The notes beneath the pieces are model-generated. The model saw nothing but the letters and a program-made list of their open reading frames with translations. It did no database searches and had not been told where the DNA came from. From positions 234,072 to 298,071 of the forward strand of contig NZ_JAPFRD010000010.1 of assembly GCF_026183695.1 (NCBI RefSeq): a stretch of DNA of 64,000 nucleotides, given 5' to 3'. Numbering within the stretch: position 1 is the first letter of the stretch; the number at the start of each line of letters is the position of its first letter. Positions 18,772 to 28,130 of the stretch are shown here, in pieces. The DNA comes from Alteromonas aquimaris (lineage in GTDB: Bacteria > Pseudomonadota > Gammaproteobacteria > Enterobacterales > Alteromonadaceae). The translations under genes were made by a program, and so were the position numbers.

Positions 18772-20218
18772 GGCTAACATTTGAATGGATGGTGGTTTGC
18801 TTTGACCGTTCATATTTTCGCAACCAGATATCAGCTTGTGTCGCCTGCCCGTTACGATAAAACGATTGGAATAGGTTCATGTAGATGGGCCTGGAAGCAG
18901 TGGGATCTTTCAATTGTTGCTCCCACAGCTTTATATACACAGGAGGAATTTTCCCACTGTCGTGATGTTCCAAAAAGGTAATGTCGTTAGTAGGCTTGTA
19001 GGCCTTTATGTCAGCATTTGCACAGGTTTTTGCTTGCCAAATACCTGAGAACTCAGGTTGGTTTTGCCATCGGGTGAGGGTTTCAATTGGCGCATACGTT
19101 AATTCACCGTCGAAAATAAGATTGGGGGCTTCCTGGCGATTACAATAACGATTTGCCATTCCATTGGATAATGGGTATTCATCAATAAAACCAGCAAAGT
19201 GGGCGAGTTCGTGTACAAACACATCGTAGCTATCTGTCACATCTAAAAACATAACACCATTATTGACATTCGCTTTTCCTGATTGAGAAAAGATAACAGC
19301 ATGGGTGAGGTCTCTGGTCTTCACAGCAAACGAGAGGGGTCGTATATCACACCCAAGGCGACCACTCTTACGCCAATTTTCGTTACAACTCAGCGTCTCC
19401 GCTTTAATCCTTACCGGCCTTTGAACACAGATGGGTAATGCCATCAATCTTTTATCACTAGTGAAATGCTGGTAAATATCGTTCGCTCGTTCGGTGGTAG
19501 CAAGAGATGTGGTAAATAGTTGAATACGTTGTAAACATTGTTTATGTGTGGGCCAATCGACCGGCCCAATGGAGTCTACCGTGCGCTGAGGATATTTTTC
19601 AATTAAATCTAACCAATGCTCTGCTTCTGGGTGACCCTCTTCGACTGCCCGGAGCAAAACCTCTAAGCCTTGCTTATGTTTCCCTTCATCAATGAGAATT
19701 CGGCCAAGATAAAACGCACTTTGGGTGAAAGCACCTTGTGTTTTCTCAAGCAGCGGACGCGCTTTTTTTACGTTACCCTTTAGGAGATACCAATCTGCTA
19801 GCGCAGCTTGAGCTGGTAAATAATTATTCGCTGATGCCTTGAGTAACCATTTTTCTCGGACGCTCGCGTTTTCGGTAGTCATCGCAAAGGCCAACTGCGC
19901 TTCTGGCACGTTACCTTTGGCAGCCATTTGAACTAGTGTTTGATCCTTATCGTCCTTAGAAAGCAAACGATGTAGCGACCAGGCCGCCCCGGGATGACCC
20001 AGTGCAACGAGCTTCTTCAGCCAGTATGTCTGCTTAGTTTTTACTGAATAGTCGATTAACGAAGTTTGTGCTTCAGCGTCGCCTGATTTCGCGGCTAACC
20101 AAAGTAGCATGCCTGCCTGAGGGGTTTGACTTGCATTAAAGAATAATTGTGCAGGCCACTGCCCAGTCGAACCTGACAGCAAAAAGCACAAAGCCAAAGC
20201 CAAAAAAAATCCGCGCAT
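18752..20218 (-). CDS. Putative secreted zinc metalloprotease with Sel1-like repeats
   Basis: It encodes 488 aa. An N-terminal signal peptide (MRGFFLALALCFLLSGSTG) is followed by Sel1/TPR-like helical repeats in residues 35-205 (AAKSGDAEAQ, AAKGNVPEAQLA, AVEEGHPEAEHW). The second half carries HELAHFAGFIDEY (336-348), which fits HExxH plus a downstream Asp/Glu-Tyr, as in M64-like (IgA-peptidase-type) HExGHxxxxLxDEY motifs. Cysteines at 264, 278 and 290 suggest disulfides. Function inferred: a periplasmic or secreted protease, or a protease-like scaffold, with protein-binding repeats. It lies 11 bases after nlpI, which encodes an adaptor for periplasmic proteases, and may be co-transcribed with it. 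Confidence 0.6.
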   Translation of the reverse strand: MRGFFLALALCFLLSGSTGQWPAQLFFNASQTPQAGMLLWLAAKSGDAEAQTSLIDYSVKTKQTYWLKKLVALGHPGAAWSLHRLLSKDDKDQTLVQMAAKGNVPEAQLAFAMTTENASVREKWLLKASANNYLPAQAALADWYLLKGNVKKARPLLEKTQGAFTQSAFYLGRILIDEGKHKQGLEVLLRAVEEGHPEAEHWLDLIEKYPQRTVDSIGPVDWPTHKQCLQRIQLFTTSLATTERANDIYQHFTSDKRLMALPICVQRPVRIKAETLSCNENWRKSGRLGCDIRPLSFAVKTRDLTHAVIFSQSGKANVNNGVMFLDVTDSYDVFVHELAHFAGFIDEYPLSNGMANRYCNRQEAPNLIFDGELTYAPIETLTRWQNQPEFSGIWQAKTCANADIKAYKPTNDITFLEHHDSGKIPPVYIKLWEQQLKDPTASRPIYMNLFQSFYRNGQATQADIWLRKYERSKQTTIHSNVSLKASSD

Positions 20219-20229
20219 AAACTAAGACT

Positions 20230-21123
20230 TTATTCAGCTAAATTATCTGGGTTGCGAAGACGTACAAGTTCAAGTCTGGCGTAACGATGCTCGACGTAAT
20301 CAAATACATTAGTGCTTAACGCGAGTTTAAAATAATTCGCGGCAATTCCTCGGTTACCTTGTTGGGTATGGAATTTTCCTAGGTAAAAATACGCTTCGCA
20401 TAATCTGTCAGTAAGCTCTTTCTGGCTCGAAATACCATCGAGTAACGCCGCCAGAACCTGCTGTTCGGTCAGCTCACCCAGGAACAAATCTACTAGTTTT
20501 GATGCCCAGTGAAGCGGCTCTAGTTTTTCTCGCATCTTCTTTAATTTGACTTTTCCCGCTTCAGCATCAACTTCCGCGGCAGCAAAATACGTCCATAGAG
20601 CCCGAAACGGATCGCTCTCATCGATAGCCAGAAAACGATTGAGATCATCTATCGCCAGATCCGAACGACCACCATAATAGAGGGCAATACCTCGATTTAA
20701 AAAGGCAAAGTCGTAGTTAGGATTAATGTCCAATGTAGAGTCAAATGCTTCATAAGCCTGGATAAAGTCCATCTGCTGGATATAGTGGATACCAATAGAA
20801 TTATAGGCTTCCGCCATATCTGGCTTCAATACCAGAGCCTGGGAATAATCGAACTGAGCTAAACCAGCCAGGCCAACACTGTCATATAACATGCCCCGTT
20901 GGTAGTACAATTCTGCTTTATCTTCATCATTAATGGCTTCACTGGCCAGGATCTGATTATAGCGCGCAATTGCCATCTGGGAACGTGGGTTAATAGGTGC
21001 GGGCTCTGCGAGTAACAAGTTCCCCATTTCTGCTTTGGAACTACTTGGCGGGTTGGTTTTTGCACAACCCCCTAAGAATAAAATGCTACATAAAAATAAA
21101 GTGAGACTTATAGAGTGGCGCAT
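20230..21123 (-). CDS. nlpI: Lipoprotein NlpI
   Basis: It encodes 297 aa from ATG 21123; the frame is open to 21222 but MRHSISLTLFLCSILFLGGC is a proper lipoprotein signal (lipobox Cys20). The rest is TPR helices (ELYYQRGMLYDSVGL, AEAYNSIGIHYIQQ, FAFLNRGIALYYGG). NlpI is an outer-membrane-anchored adaptor that brings peptidoglycan endopeptidases and the Prc protease together. It usually follows pnp directly; here cdd and two orphan genes lie between them. The downstream gene encodes a possible zinc protease. Confidence 0.92.
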   Translation of the reverse strand: MRHSISLTLFLCSILFLGGCAKTNPPSSSKAEMGNLLLAEPAPINPRSQMAIARYNQILASEAINDEDKAELYYQRGMLYDSVGLAGLAQFDYSQALVLKPDMAEAYNSIGIHYIQQMDFIQAYEAFDSTLDINPNYDFAFLNRGIALYYGGRSDLAIDDLNRFLAIDESDPFRALWTYFAAAEVDAEAGKVKLKKMREKLEPLHWASKLVDLFLGELTEQQVLAALLDGISSQKELTDRLCEAYFYLGKFHTQQGNRGIAANYFKLALSTNVFDYVEHRYARLELVRLRNPDNLAE

Positions 21124-21239
21124 GTTAAAAAGAAATCTCGAAAACAAATGGAAAGCTGCACATTGTAAGCAGCGCAAAGTCGTCACAATCGCGTATTTGA
21201 TTGTAAAAGTAAAGTATAACACGCTAATTATAAAGTAAT

Positions 21240-21626
21240 ATGGATAATCAAACCCTTAAGAACCATGCCCTTTCTGCGCAAGAAAAGGCGTATGCCCCCT
21301 ACTCCAGATTTAAAGTTGGTGCTGCAATTCTAGGCAATGACGGAAATGTCTATTCTGGTTGTAATGTAGAAAATGTTGCCTACCCCCTTGGCCAATGTGC
21401 CGAAGCGACCGCCATCGGTTCGATGGTAAACAACGCCTGTACTAAAATAGACAAAATAGTCATTGTAAGTCCCAATGATATGCTTTGCTTCCCCTGCGGT
21501 GGCTGTCGGCAAAAAATCGCCGAATTCGCTGATAAAAATACCGAGATTGTTATGTTTAGCCAGCAGGGTAAAGAAAAAAGTGTTCTGTTAGATGAGTTGT
21601 TGCCCTTTGCTTTCAACATGGACTAG
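21240..21626 (+). CDS. cdd: Cytidine deaminase
   Basis: It encodes 128 aa, the short homotetrameric type. It converts cytidine and deoxycytidine to uridine forms in pyrimidine salvage. Zinc ligands and catalytic Glu are present: CAEATA (Cys53, Glu55) and PCGGC (Cys86, Cys89); the substrate segment is YSRFKVGAA near the N-terminus and NVEN at 42-45. It is divergent from nlpI and placed between nlpI and pnp, which is not the usual position. A weak ribosome site (AAAGTAAT) precedes the ATG. Confidence 0.97.
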   Translation: MDNQTLKNHALSAQEKAYAPYSRFKVGAAILGNDGNVYSGCNVENVAYPLGQCAEATAIGSMVNNACTKIDKIVIVSPNDMLCFPCGGCRQKIAEFADKNTEIVMFSQQGKEKSVLLDELLPFAFNMD

Positions 21627-21780
21627 TTAACCGTCCGGTTCCCCGCAACGCTCGTGCTTTATATTTTCAATCGCGTTTAGATAGTGGAAGAGGAAGACCC
21701 TTTACTGCGTCCGAATCCCACTTACTGACAAAACAGAGTTGGATTTTACTAGTAAAAGTATAAAAGAGTTAAACTAAACA

Positions 21781-22314
21781 ATGGATAAGTCTGCATCTAC
21801 ACGAAGAACGATTTTTCGTATTATCAATGGATTTTCTCGAAAATTAAAAAGTAATAAAAATCGAAACATCACCCCCCAAAGTAAATCAAAATCCAGAGGG
21901 TTGGTTGAAAGAATAAGTAGAAAGGAATGCGTCGGTTGGTACATCGCAAAAGATGGAAATTCCCCTGCTCCCGAAAACTTCATCTTGGCCGCGGAAGGGA
22001 AAAACTGGATAGAATCAGTCACATTATTTTACCGTAAAGATTTATCATCTATTAATGGCGAAAATAACTACGGATTCAAGATAAAGTTTACTGGTGTACT
22101 CCCGAAATCGGCTACGGCTAGTCTCTTTTATTATCGAGATAACACAATATTCCATATTCCCCCTGCTCCCGCGGTAAAAAGTCCAATTAGTAAAGTTAGC
22201 CCGAAAACACTTGCAATCAACCGCTTCACTGCGGAACTGATTAGTATCGACTGTGAAATTAAAAAACCCCGTCTGTTAAACGGGCTATTGAGTCAACTTG
22301 GAGCCACTAAATGA
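21781..22314 (+). CDS. Orphan hypothetical protein, 177 aa
   Basis: A basic, AT-rich gene of unknown function. Residues 1-45 are strongly basic and probably disordered. Residues 50-110 (VGWYIAKDGNSPAP ... FYRKDLSS ... YGFKIKFTG) recall the small beta-sandwich modules appended to some cell-surface glycosyltransferases or methyltransferases, with a GW...D start, an R-DL motif and a GF end; this likeness is weak. No signal peptide or membrane helix. A strong hairpin follows directly, with the stop codon inside its loop. Together with the next gene it looks like foreign or fast-evolving DNA. Confidence 0.6.
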   Translation: MDKSASTRRTIFRIINGFSRKLKSNKNRNITPQSKSKSRGLVERISRKECVGWYIAKDGNSPAPENFILAAEGKNWIESVTLFYRKDLSSINGENNYGFKIKFTGVLPKSATASLFYYRDNTIFHIPPAPAVKSPISKVSPKTLAINRFTAELISIDCEIKKPRLLNGLLSQLGATK

Positions 22315-22327
22315 ATTTTTAGTGGCT
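22302..22327 (+). terminator. Intrinsic terminator-like hairpin overlapping the stop of the 177-aa gene
   Basis: AGCCACTAAA (22302-22311) pairs perfectly with TTTAGTGGCT (22318-22327) around the loop TGAATT, which contains the TGA stop codon. A modest T-rich tail (TTAGCTTT) follows. Confidence 0.6.
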
Positions 22328-22550
22328 TTAGCTTTACTATAGCATTGTAACTCTATGTAAAAACAAGGGTTTTAATTTGCGCAACAGATATTAGATGTAC
22401 GATTAGCCTTGTATTAGAATGACTTATCACCTTAATTGACCAATATATACCATTTACCGCTAGGAAACCCTTTCTTTTATTTATTTGAATATTCCTAATG
22501 TTATGTTTTTGAATTAACCTAGATTCTTAAACTCTTTATCAAGGAAGGTT

Positions 22551-23405
22551 ATGTTAAAAAAATTTATTAATGGATTACTGTTTGGAGCAGGGTTTGCAAT
22601 AGCATTTATTGCTGTTGTTTGGGGGTACTTCCACTTTATCAACATAAAGAATCAAGGTTCAGTAGAAGAGGTCGTTTTGGAAGCTCCACCTGTTACTGAG
22701 CGACCTGAAAGGTTTTATGGATCTTCTGCTGTTTTTTCAGGAAGCTTTGTTGAAGATCGTAACAAAATTCTAAGCAGTGGTGACGCGATTATCGTAGGTT
22801 CAGTTCTAGGAGAAGGCAAACCAATTCAAGGTGTTAAGTTACGTTTAGGGCTTAATGGTGCAGTAATGAGCCAATGGGCAACCACAGATATTAATGGACG
22901 TTATCATATTTCTGTGCCAGCAGGCGAATATCAAATTGACGGATACGAGCTAGACTACGACTCTGCCAATATCGTAATGTCAGGGTTAATAGACTCACCC
23001 AGAAATCATACATCAAATGACCTTGTTAGTGCTTCTAGTGACAAGGAAGGTAAAGGCTTAAATTTAAGTTATGTTCGCCCAGTGGTTAAGAGTGTCGCTA
23101 CAAATACCTTGGTATTAGATCAAAATGCGGATATTTCTTGGGAAAAGTACCCCGAAGCATATTCATACGAAGTTCAGTTTTACGAAAAAACTAATCCTGA
23201 TAGTTATAGAAGTAAACATATTTTTCCTGCTAGTTTAAAAACTAATGAAAATCACCTAAACATTGGGCAATACACCGATAAATTTCAGGAAGGAAGGTAT
23301 TATCTATTTGACGTTATAGCGCTAGATGAAAATGGTATGGCTATTTCCGCTTCATACCGAAATTTCACTAGCTATGATTTTATTATCATTCCGAATAGCG
23401 ATTGA
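22551..23405 (+). CDS. Membrane-anchored protein with carboxypeptidase-regulatory-like and fibronectin-like modules
   Basis: It encodes 284 aa with a good ribosome site (AAGGAAGG) before the ATG. An N-terminal membrane anchor (residues 8-32) is followed by a beta-sandwich at about 75-135 (IIVGSVLGEGKPIQGVKLRLGL ... TTDINGRYHISVPAGEYQIDGYEL), the pattern of carboxypeptidase-regulatory-like (transthyretin-like) domains. A second beta domain at about 170-280 (DISWEKYPEAYSYEVQFYE) looks fibronectin type III-like. It is probably exposed to the periplasm. Function unknown. AT-rich like its neighbour and located between cdd and pnp. Confidence 0.65.
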   Translation: MLKKFINGLLFGAGFAIAFIAVVWGYFHFINIKNQGSVEEVVLEAPPVTERPERFYGSSAVFSGSFVEDRNKILSSGDAIIVGSVLGEGKPIQGVKLRLGLNGAVMSQWATTDINGRYHISVPAGEYQIDGYELDYDSANIVMSGLIDSPRNHTSNDLVSASSDKEGKGLNLSYVRPVVKSVATNTLVLDQNADISWEKYPEAYSYEVQFYEKTNPDSYRSKHIFPASLKTNENHLNIGQYTDKFQEGRYYLFDVIALDENGMAISASYRNFTSYDFIIIPNSD

Positions 23406-23554
23406 TTAGGAACAACTTATATTTTATTCCGATAGACTTTGTCTATTAGCTTTTTATCTAAGCTAAATGAAAGTAAGTCTTCTGCTGTACACGCGCTTGT
23501 TTTGCATGGGCTAAACAAGCTTACCCGCCCTTTTAGGTTACCCTTTTCTGTGCA

Positions 23555-23585
23555 CAAAAAAAGAGAGCGTCATGCGCTCTCTTTC
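23555..23585 (-). terminator. Rho-independent terminator of pnp
   Basis: On the minus strand, AGAGAGCG and CGCTCTCT (arms 23575-23582 and 23562-23569) form a stem with a 5-base loop, followed by seven T. It lies about 22 bases beyond the pnp stop. Confidence 0.9.
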
Positions 23586-23605
23586 CTACTTAAGTCAGTC
23601 GAAAT

Positions 23606-25720
23606 TTAGTCTTCTTTAGGTTGCTCCGGAGCAGCCGGCTTTTCCAGCAACTCCTTTATGCTTAGGCGAACACGGTTCTGGCGATCAATTTCCATTACCT
23701 TTACGTCTACCATTTGGCCTTCAGATAGATAATCCGCCACTTTGTTAACACGCTCGTGAGCGATTTGTGAAATATGTACTAGCCCTTCTTTCCCAGGTAA
23801 TACTTCCACAAATGCACCAAAATCAACAATGCGAGTAACCTTACCGTGGTATGTTTTACCCACTTCGATCTCAGCTGTAACCGCTTCGATCATACTGATG
23901 GCCATCTCCGATTTTGCACGTTCGGTGGCAAAGATCTTAATGGTACCGTCATCTTCGATTTCGATATTAGTGTCTGACGCCTCGGTAATCTGACGAATCA
24001 TCGCGCCGCCTTTACCAATAACATCACGAATTTTATCTTGATCAATTTTTATCGTGTATATGCGTGGCGCAAATTCACTTAACTCGTCTCGATGTCCGCC
24101 AATGGCTTCATCCATCACTTTTAATATATGTAAGCGCGCTTCTTTAGCTTGCTTCAAAGCGACTTGCATGATTTCTTTAGTGATACCTTCGATCTTGATG
24201 TCCATCTGGAGCGCGGTGATACCATCGGTGGTTCCGGCAACTTTAAAGTCCATGTCACCTAAATGGTCTTCGTCACCTAAGATATCTGATAGCACTACAA
24301 AGTTTTCGTCGCTCTTAACTAAGCCCATCGCGATACCGGCAACGGATGCCTTAATCGGTACACCAGCATCCATCAGCGCCAATGAAGTCCCACACACAGA
24401 AGCCATGGAAGAAGAGCCATTTGATTCAGTGATTTCAGACACTACGCGAACCACGTAAGGGAAATCAGCTTCATCTGGCATAACCGCTTGAATACCACGC
24501 TTAGCTAAACGCCCATGGCCTATCTCACGGCGCTTTGGAGAACCAATCATGCCGGTTTCGCCCACACAGTATGGAGGAAAGTTATAGTGAAGCATGAAAC
24601 GGCTATCGCGTTTACCTTGTAGTTCGTCAATCATCTGAGCATCACGCTCTGTGCCCAACGTAGCTACTACAAGTGCCTGTGTTTCTCCGCGAGTAAATAC
24701 GGCTGAACCGTGTGCTCTGGGAAGAATGCCAGTGGATACGTCCAACGCGCGGACCATCGCTGGTTCACGGCCATCTATGCGCGGTTGACCGTCTAGGATC
24801 CGTGAACGTACTACATCACTTTCCAGCTCATGGAGCATGTCTAACGCTTCTTTTTGATCCTGCTCAGAATCACGCTCGATAATTTCTGCCAAAGCTTTTT
24901 CAGTAACCGCAGTGACCGCATCTTTGCGCTGCATTTTATCTGAAATTTGATACGCTTCTGTCATACCTTTTTCAGCAAGTTCTTTTACTAAAAGCTTGAG
25001 CTGAGTATTTTCTTCTTTAGGCTGCCAATCCCACTTGTCATTGCCAACCATATCTGCAAATTCAGAAACGGCATTGATCACCGTTTGCATTTGCTCATGG
25101 CCGAACATTACCGCACCAAGCATGATATCTTCTGAAAGCACGGAAGCCTCAGATTCAACCATAAGTACTGCATTTTGGGTACCTGCAACAACAAGATCGA
25201 GTTGGCTGGTTTCTTGTTCAGTGGTACGGGTATTTAATAAATACTCACCATCCGAATAACCTACACGTGCAGCACCGATCGGGCCATTAAACGGCATACC
25301 GGAGATCGCTAAAGCAGCAGAGGTGCCTATCATCGAAATGATATCTGTAGGAATGTCAGGGTTCGCAGAAACGACCGTTACCACTACCTGAACTTCATTT
25401 TTAAAACCATCTGGAAATAATGGACGGATTGGGCGGTCAATAAGACGTGCGGTGAGTGTTTCACCTTCAGAAGGGCGACCTTCTCGCTTAAAAAATCCAC
25501 CTGGAATTTTTCCCGCTGCGTAGGTTTTTTCCTGATAGTTTACAGTTAACGGAAAGAAGTCCTGATCTGCTTTGGCTTCTTTTTTGCCTACAACTGTCAC
25601 TAAAACAGCCGTATCATCCATGCTTGCCATAACGGCAGCGGTTGCTTGACGGGCAATAACCCCCGTTTCAAGCGTTACAGTATGCTGACCATACTGAAAT
25701 GATTTAGTAATAGGAGTCAC
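23606..25720 (-). CDS. pnp: Polyribonucleotide nucleotidyltransferase (PNPase)
   Basis: It encodes 704 aa. Phosphorolytic 3'-5' exoribonuclease of mRNA decay, trimeric, cytoplasmic. Two RNase PH domains (first with [21 protein letters not shown]; second with [16 protein letters not shown] and [10 protein letters not shown]), a KH domain ([17 protein letters not shown]) and a C-terminal S1 domain ([28 protein letters not shown]). rpsO normally precedes and nlpI follows; here an mscS-type gene precedes and three unrelated genes separate it from nlpI. A strong terminator follows. Confidence 0.98.
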   Translation of the reverse strand: MTPITKSFQYGQHTVTLETGVIARQATAAVMASMDDTAVLVTVVGKKEAKADQDFFPLTVNYQEKTYAAGKIPGGFFKREGRPSEGETLTARLIDRPIRPLFPDGFKNEVQVVVTVVSANPDIPTDIISMIGTSAALAISGMPFNGPIGAARVGYSDGEYLLNTRTTEQETSQLDLVVAGTQNAVLMVESEASVLSEDIMLGAVMFGHEQMQTVINAVSEFADMVGNDKWDWQPKEENTQLKLLVKELAEKGMTEAYQISDKMQRKDAVTAVTEKALAEIIERDSEQDQKEALDMLHELESDVVRSRILDGQPRIDGREPAMVRALDVSTGILPRAHGSAVFTRGETQALVVATLGTERDAQMIDELQGKRDSRFMLHYNFPPYCVGETGMIGSPKRREIGHGRLAKRGIQAVMPDEADFPYVVRVVSEITESNGSSSMASVCGTSLALMDAGVPIKASVAGIAMGLVKSDENFVVLSDILGDEDHLGDMDFKVAGTTDGITALQMDIKIEGITKEIMQVALKQAKEARLHILKVMDEAIGGHRDELSEFAPRIYTIKIDQDKIRDVIGKGGAMIRQITEASDTNIEIEDDGTIKIFATERAKSEMAISMIEAVTAEIEVGKTYHGKVTRIVDFGAFVEVLPGKEGLVHISQIAHERVNKVADYLSEGQMVDVKVMEIDRQNRVRLSIKELLEKPAAPEQPKED

Positions 25721-25866
25721 TATTTGTCCTTTCTATTCAATTCTATTTTTGTTTCGCTTTTCAACGCGGCCGATAGTATAGCCGCGAAAAGAAGCTAATA
25801 CCATTATGAAATCAAAATGCCGCTGCAGAAACCATGTTTTTAATCACCGTAGCGTTTCTCTAGCAT

Positions 25867-25901
25867 CTTTTTACTTTTTACTTTTTACTTTTTACTTTTT
25901 A
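25867..25901. repeat. Five tandem copies of CTTTTTA (7 bp)
   Basis: CTTTTTA is repeated exactly five times, from 25867 to 25901. The last copy contains the stop codon of the minus-strand mscS-type gene (TAA, 25899-25901), so the rest of the array lies just after the stop. Copy number changes should leave the protein unaffected but could alter mRNA 3' structure. Confidence 0.9.
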
Positions 25902-26789
25902 GGCTGATGTTTGATCGACATGTCTTAATTTATCCTCTTGTTCTTGCTGCTCTTGCAATTCTTTAAACCACAGACTCATCCAGTCGGCACTAATTTTTTG
26001 TTGTAGAGAATACGCTTGATCGGTAGGGCAGAATAACGACACAGTTACAATCAACTTAGCATATTCATTAGTTTCGACCATCACATCCGGATCGATGGAA
26101 ATAAATTCTGCATCCAAACTACGCTCAATCAATCCCTTATACCGTTCTGCCACATCACGGAAATATTCACAATGAGCCCGTGCCCTGGCAATAAACGCAG
26201 GTAGCAACTTGTAGGCATTCACGGTAGGCTCATTCGTTAACGAAAATGTATGCATGGTGTAACGACGTAGGAAGTTTAGATTTCTTACCGTTTGCGTTAC
26301 CAATTGACTATTTGGCACGTAAATATGCTTACCCGTGTACGAAAAAGATTCCGGATCGACTTCCAGCAAAGCGGTCTTAGCCCAATCCATCTCCACCACT
26401 TCACCCAGATTCTGATTCATTTGTATCCAGTCACCTACCCTGAACGGTCTGGCCCCGAGATAATAAATGAAGCCCATAAAACATTGGATAAACTCTCGGG
26501 TAGCTAACACAATTGCCACCATAAAGGCAGCAATTGAAATCGCCAAAGACTGAATTTCCGAGCCCCATACAATCATCAGGAGGATAATGAGAAACGCATT
26601 GCCCAATTGCGCAAGGATGGTAATCTGATGCCTCGTGTCTTCTCCTTTTCGATTACTTCTTTTTTTAATAATCTTAAGGATCAGACGCTTTACTAGAAGA
26701 AAAACAACTATTAATAACGCAGAGGCGAGCAATTTATTTGTCACCAATATTGCTACCACTTCACTCCACACTGCGTTAATTTCTGTCAC
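25899..26789 (-). CDS. Mechanosensitive ion channel family protein (MscS type)
   Basis: It encodes 296 aa with a GTG start. Three membrane helices in about residues 10-100 are followed by an MscS pore-lining and beta domain (FIYYLGARPFRVGDWIQMNQNLGEVVEMDWAKTAL, then YVPNSQLVTQTVRNL), the MscS core motif of vestibule entry. The C-terminal domain is short and ends in a Glu/Gln-rich helix. It probably opens on membrane tension during hypo-osmotic shock. It lies upstream of pnp and downstream of the proBA unit, separated from that by a terminator, so it has its own promoter. Confidence 0.88.
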   Translation of the reverse strand: MTEINAVWSEVVAILVTNKLLASALLIVVFLLVKRLILKIIKKRSNRKGEDTRHQITILAQLGNAFLIILLMIVWGSEIQSLAISIAAFMVAIVLATREFIQCFMGFIYYLGARPFRVGDWIQMNQNLGEVVEMDWAKTALLEVDPESFSYTGKHIYVPNSQLVTQTVRNLNFLRRYTMHTFSLTNEPTVNAYKLLPAFIARARAHCEYFRDVAERYKGLIERSLDAEFISIDPDVMVETNEYAKLIVTVSLFCPTDQAYSLQQKISADWMSLWFKELQEQQEQEDKLRHVDQTSA

Positions 26790-26808
26790 TCACCCACTCC
26801 TTAATTAA

Positions 26809-26838
26809 TAAAAAAACACCGGAAATATTTTCCGGTGC
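26809..26838 (-). terminator. Rho-independent terminator of proBA
   Basis: CACCGGAAA (26817-26825) pairs with TTTCCGGTG (26829-26837). On the minus strand the stem is followed by TTTTTTTATTAA. It lies about 45 bases after the proA stop. Confidence 0.9.
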
Positions 26839-26882
26839 TTAACATTATGAACAAGGTAAGCTATTGATACAATACACATCAG

Positions 26883-28130
26883 TTACGATCTGATTTGCCC
26901 TTCTCCATTGACCAGGTACTTTTCAGTGGTAAGGGACTCCAGCCCCATCGGACCATAGGCATGTAGTTTGGTGGTGGCGATTCCAATCTCTGCACCTAAA
27001 CCTAATTGACTGCCATCCGAGAAGCGGGAGGATGCATTCACCATTACCACCGACGCATCAACCGTTCGTTGGAAACGCGAAGCTGCAGCCCTATCTTCGG
27101 TACAGATAACTTCCGTATGGTTACTCCCAAAGCGAGCAATGTGCTGAAGTGCATGATCCATATCATCCACCACGCGGATAGCGATTTCCAGGTCAAGATA
27201 TTCCTCACCGTAACCGGACTCATCAATGATGTCGGCATCGGGAAACCATTCGCTTGTGCGTTTATCTACGTGCAATTTAACCTTATGTTCGCGAAGTGCC
27301 TCTGCCACTTTTGGAAGAAAATCACCGGCGATCGCCTGGTGAACCAATAACCCCTCCAGCGCATTACATACACCAGTGCGCTGAGTTTTGCCATTTAACA
27401 GCAAGTTCATTGCCTTATCCAAATCGGCATCTTTATCTACATATAAATGACACACTCCTTTGAAATGCTGGATTACCGGCACTTTTGCGTTGTCAGTTAC
27501 ATAATTAATCAACCCTTCACCGCCACGCGGTATTATCACATCAATGTAATCGCGTTGATTCATCAATTCCTGCATTAAACCACGATCTGGATTTGGCACG
27601 ACTGTAATTAACGCCTTAGGTAAATTGTGTTTCTCCAGCACATCCTGCAGTAAGCCCGCGATGACCAAACTGGTGTCTAGGGCTTCTTTACCGCCACGTA
27701 GAATAACCGCGTTTCCTGATTTAAAGCACAAGGCACCTGCATCGGCCGTCACGTTAGGACGCGCTTCATAAATCATGCATACCACCCCTAACGGGATACG
27801 CATCTTCTTAATATCCAATCCATTAGGTCGTTTGCCAAATTCACGTGTGGCACCGACGGGATCAGGCAACTCAACAATAGTTTCAATCCCCGCCGCCATA
27901 TCTTCGATGCGCTGTTCATCCAAAACCAATCTGTCCACCATAGATGCTTCCAGATTGTTTTCTTTGGCGCGAGCGACTTCCTTTTTGTTCACTTCGATGA
28001 TTTTTTGTTTGTTCGCACGAATGGCATCAGCCATGTCCTGCAACACTTCATTCTTTTTACTTTCTTCCAAGACAGCCAGCTCGTAAGCCGCTGATTTGGC
28101 TTCTTGCGCTAGTTGTGTAATTAAACTCAT
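26883..28130 (-). CDS. proA: Gamma-glutamyl phosphate reductase
   Basis: It encodes 415 aa, full length. Second step of proline synthesis: it reduces gamma-glutamyl phosphate to glutamate semialdehyde with NADPH. Aldehyde-dehydrogenase fold with MIYEARPNVTADAGALCFKSGNAVILRGG and the catalytic cysteine in RTGVCNALEGLLV (about residue 254). The ATG overlaps the proB stop by 4 bases. Transcription ends at the hairpin downstream. Confidence 0.98.
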   Translation of the reverse strand: MSLITQLAQEAKSAAYELAVLEESKKNEVLQDMADAIRANKQKIIEVNKKEVARAKENNLEASMVDRLVLDEQRIEDMAAGIETIVELPDPVGATREFGKRPNGLDIKKMRIPLGVVCMIYEARPNVTADAGALCFKSGNAVILRGGKEALDTSLVIAGLLQDVLEKHNLPKALITVVPNPDRGLMQELMNQRDYIDVIIPRGGEGLINYVTDNAKVPVIQHFKGVCHLYVDKDADLDKAMNLLLNGKTQRTGVCNALEGLLVHQAIAGDFLPKVAEALREHKVKLHVDKRTSEWFPDADIIDESGYGEEYLDLEIAIRVVDDMDHALQHIARFGSNHTEVICTEDRAAASRFQRTVDASVVMVNASSRFSDGSQLGLGAEIGIATTKLHAYGPMGLESLTTEKYLVNGEGQIRS

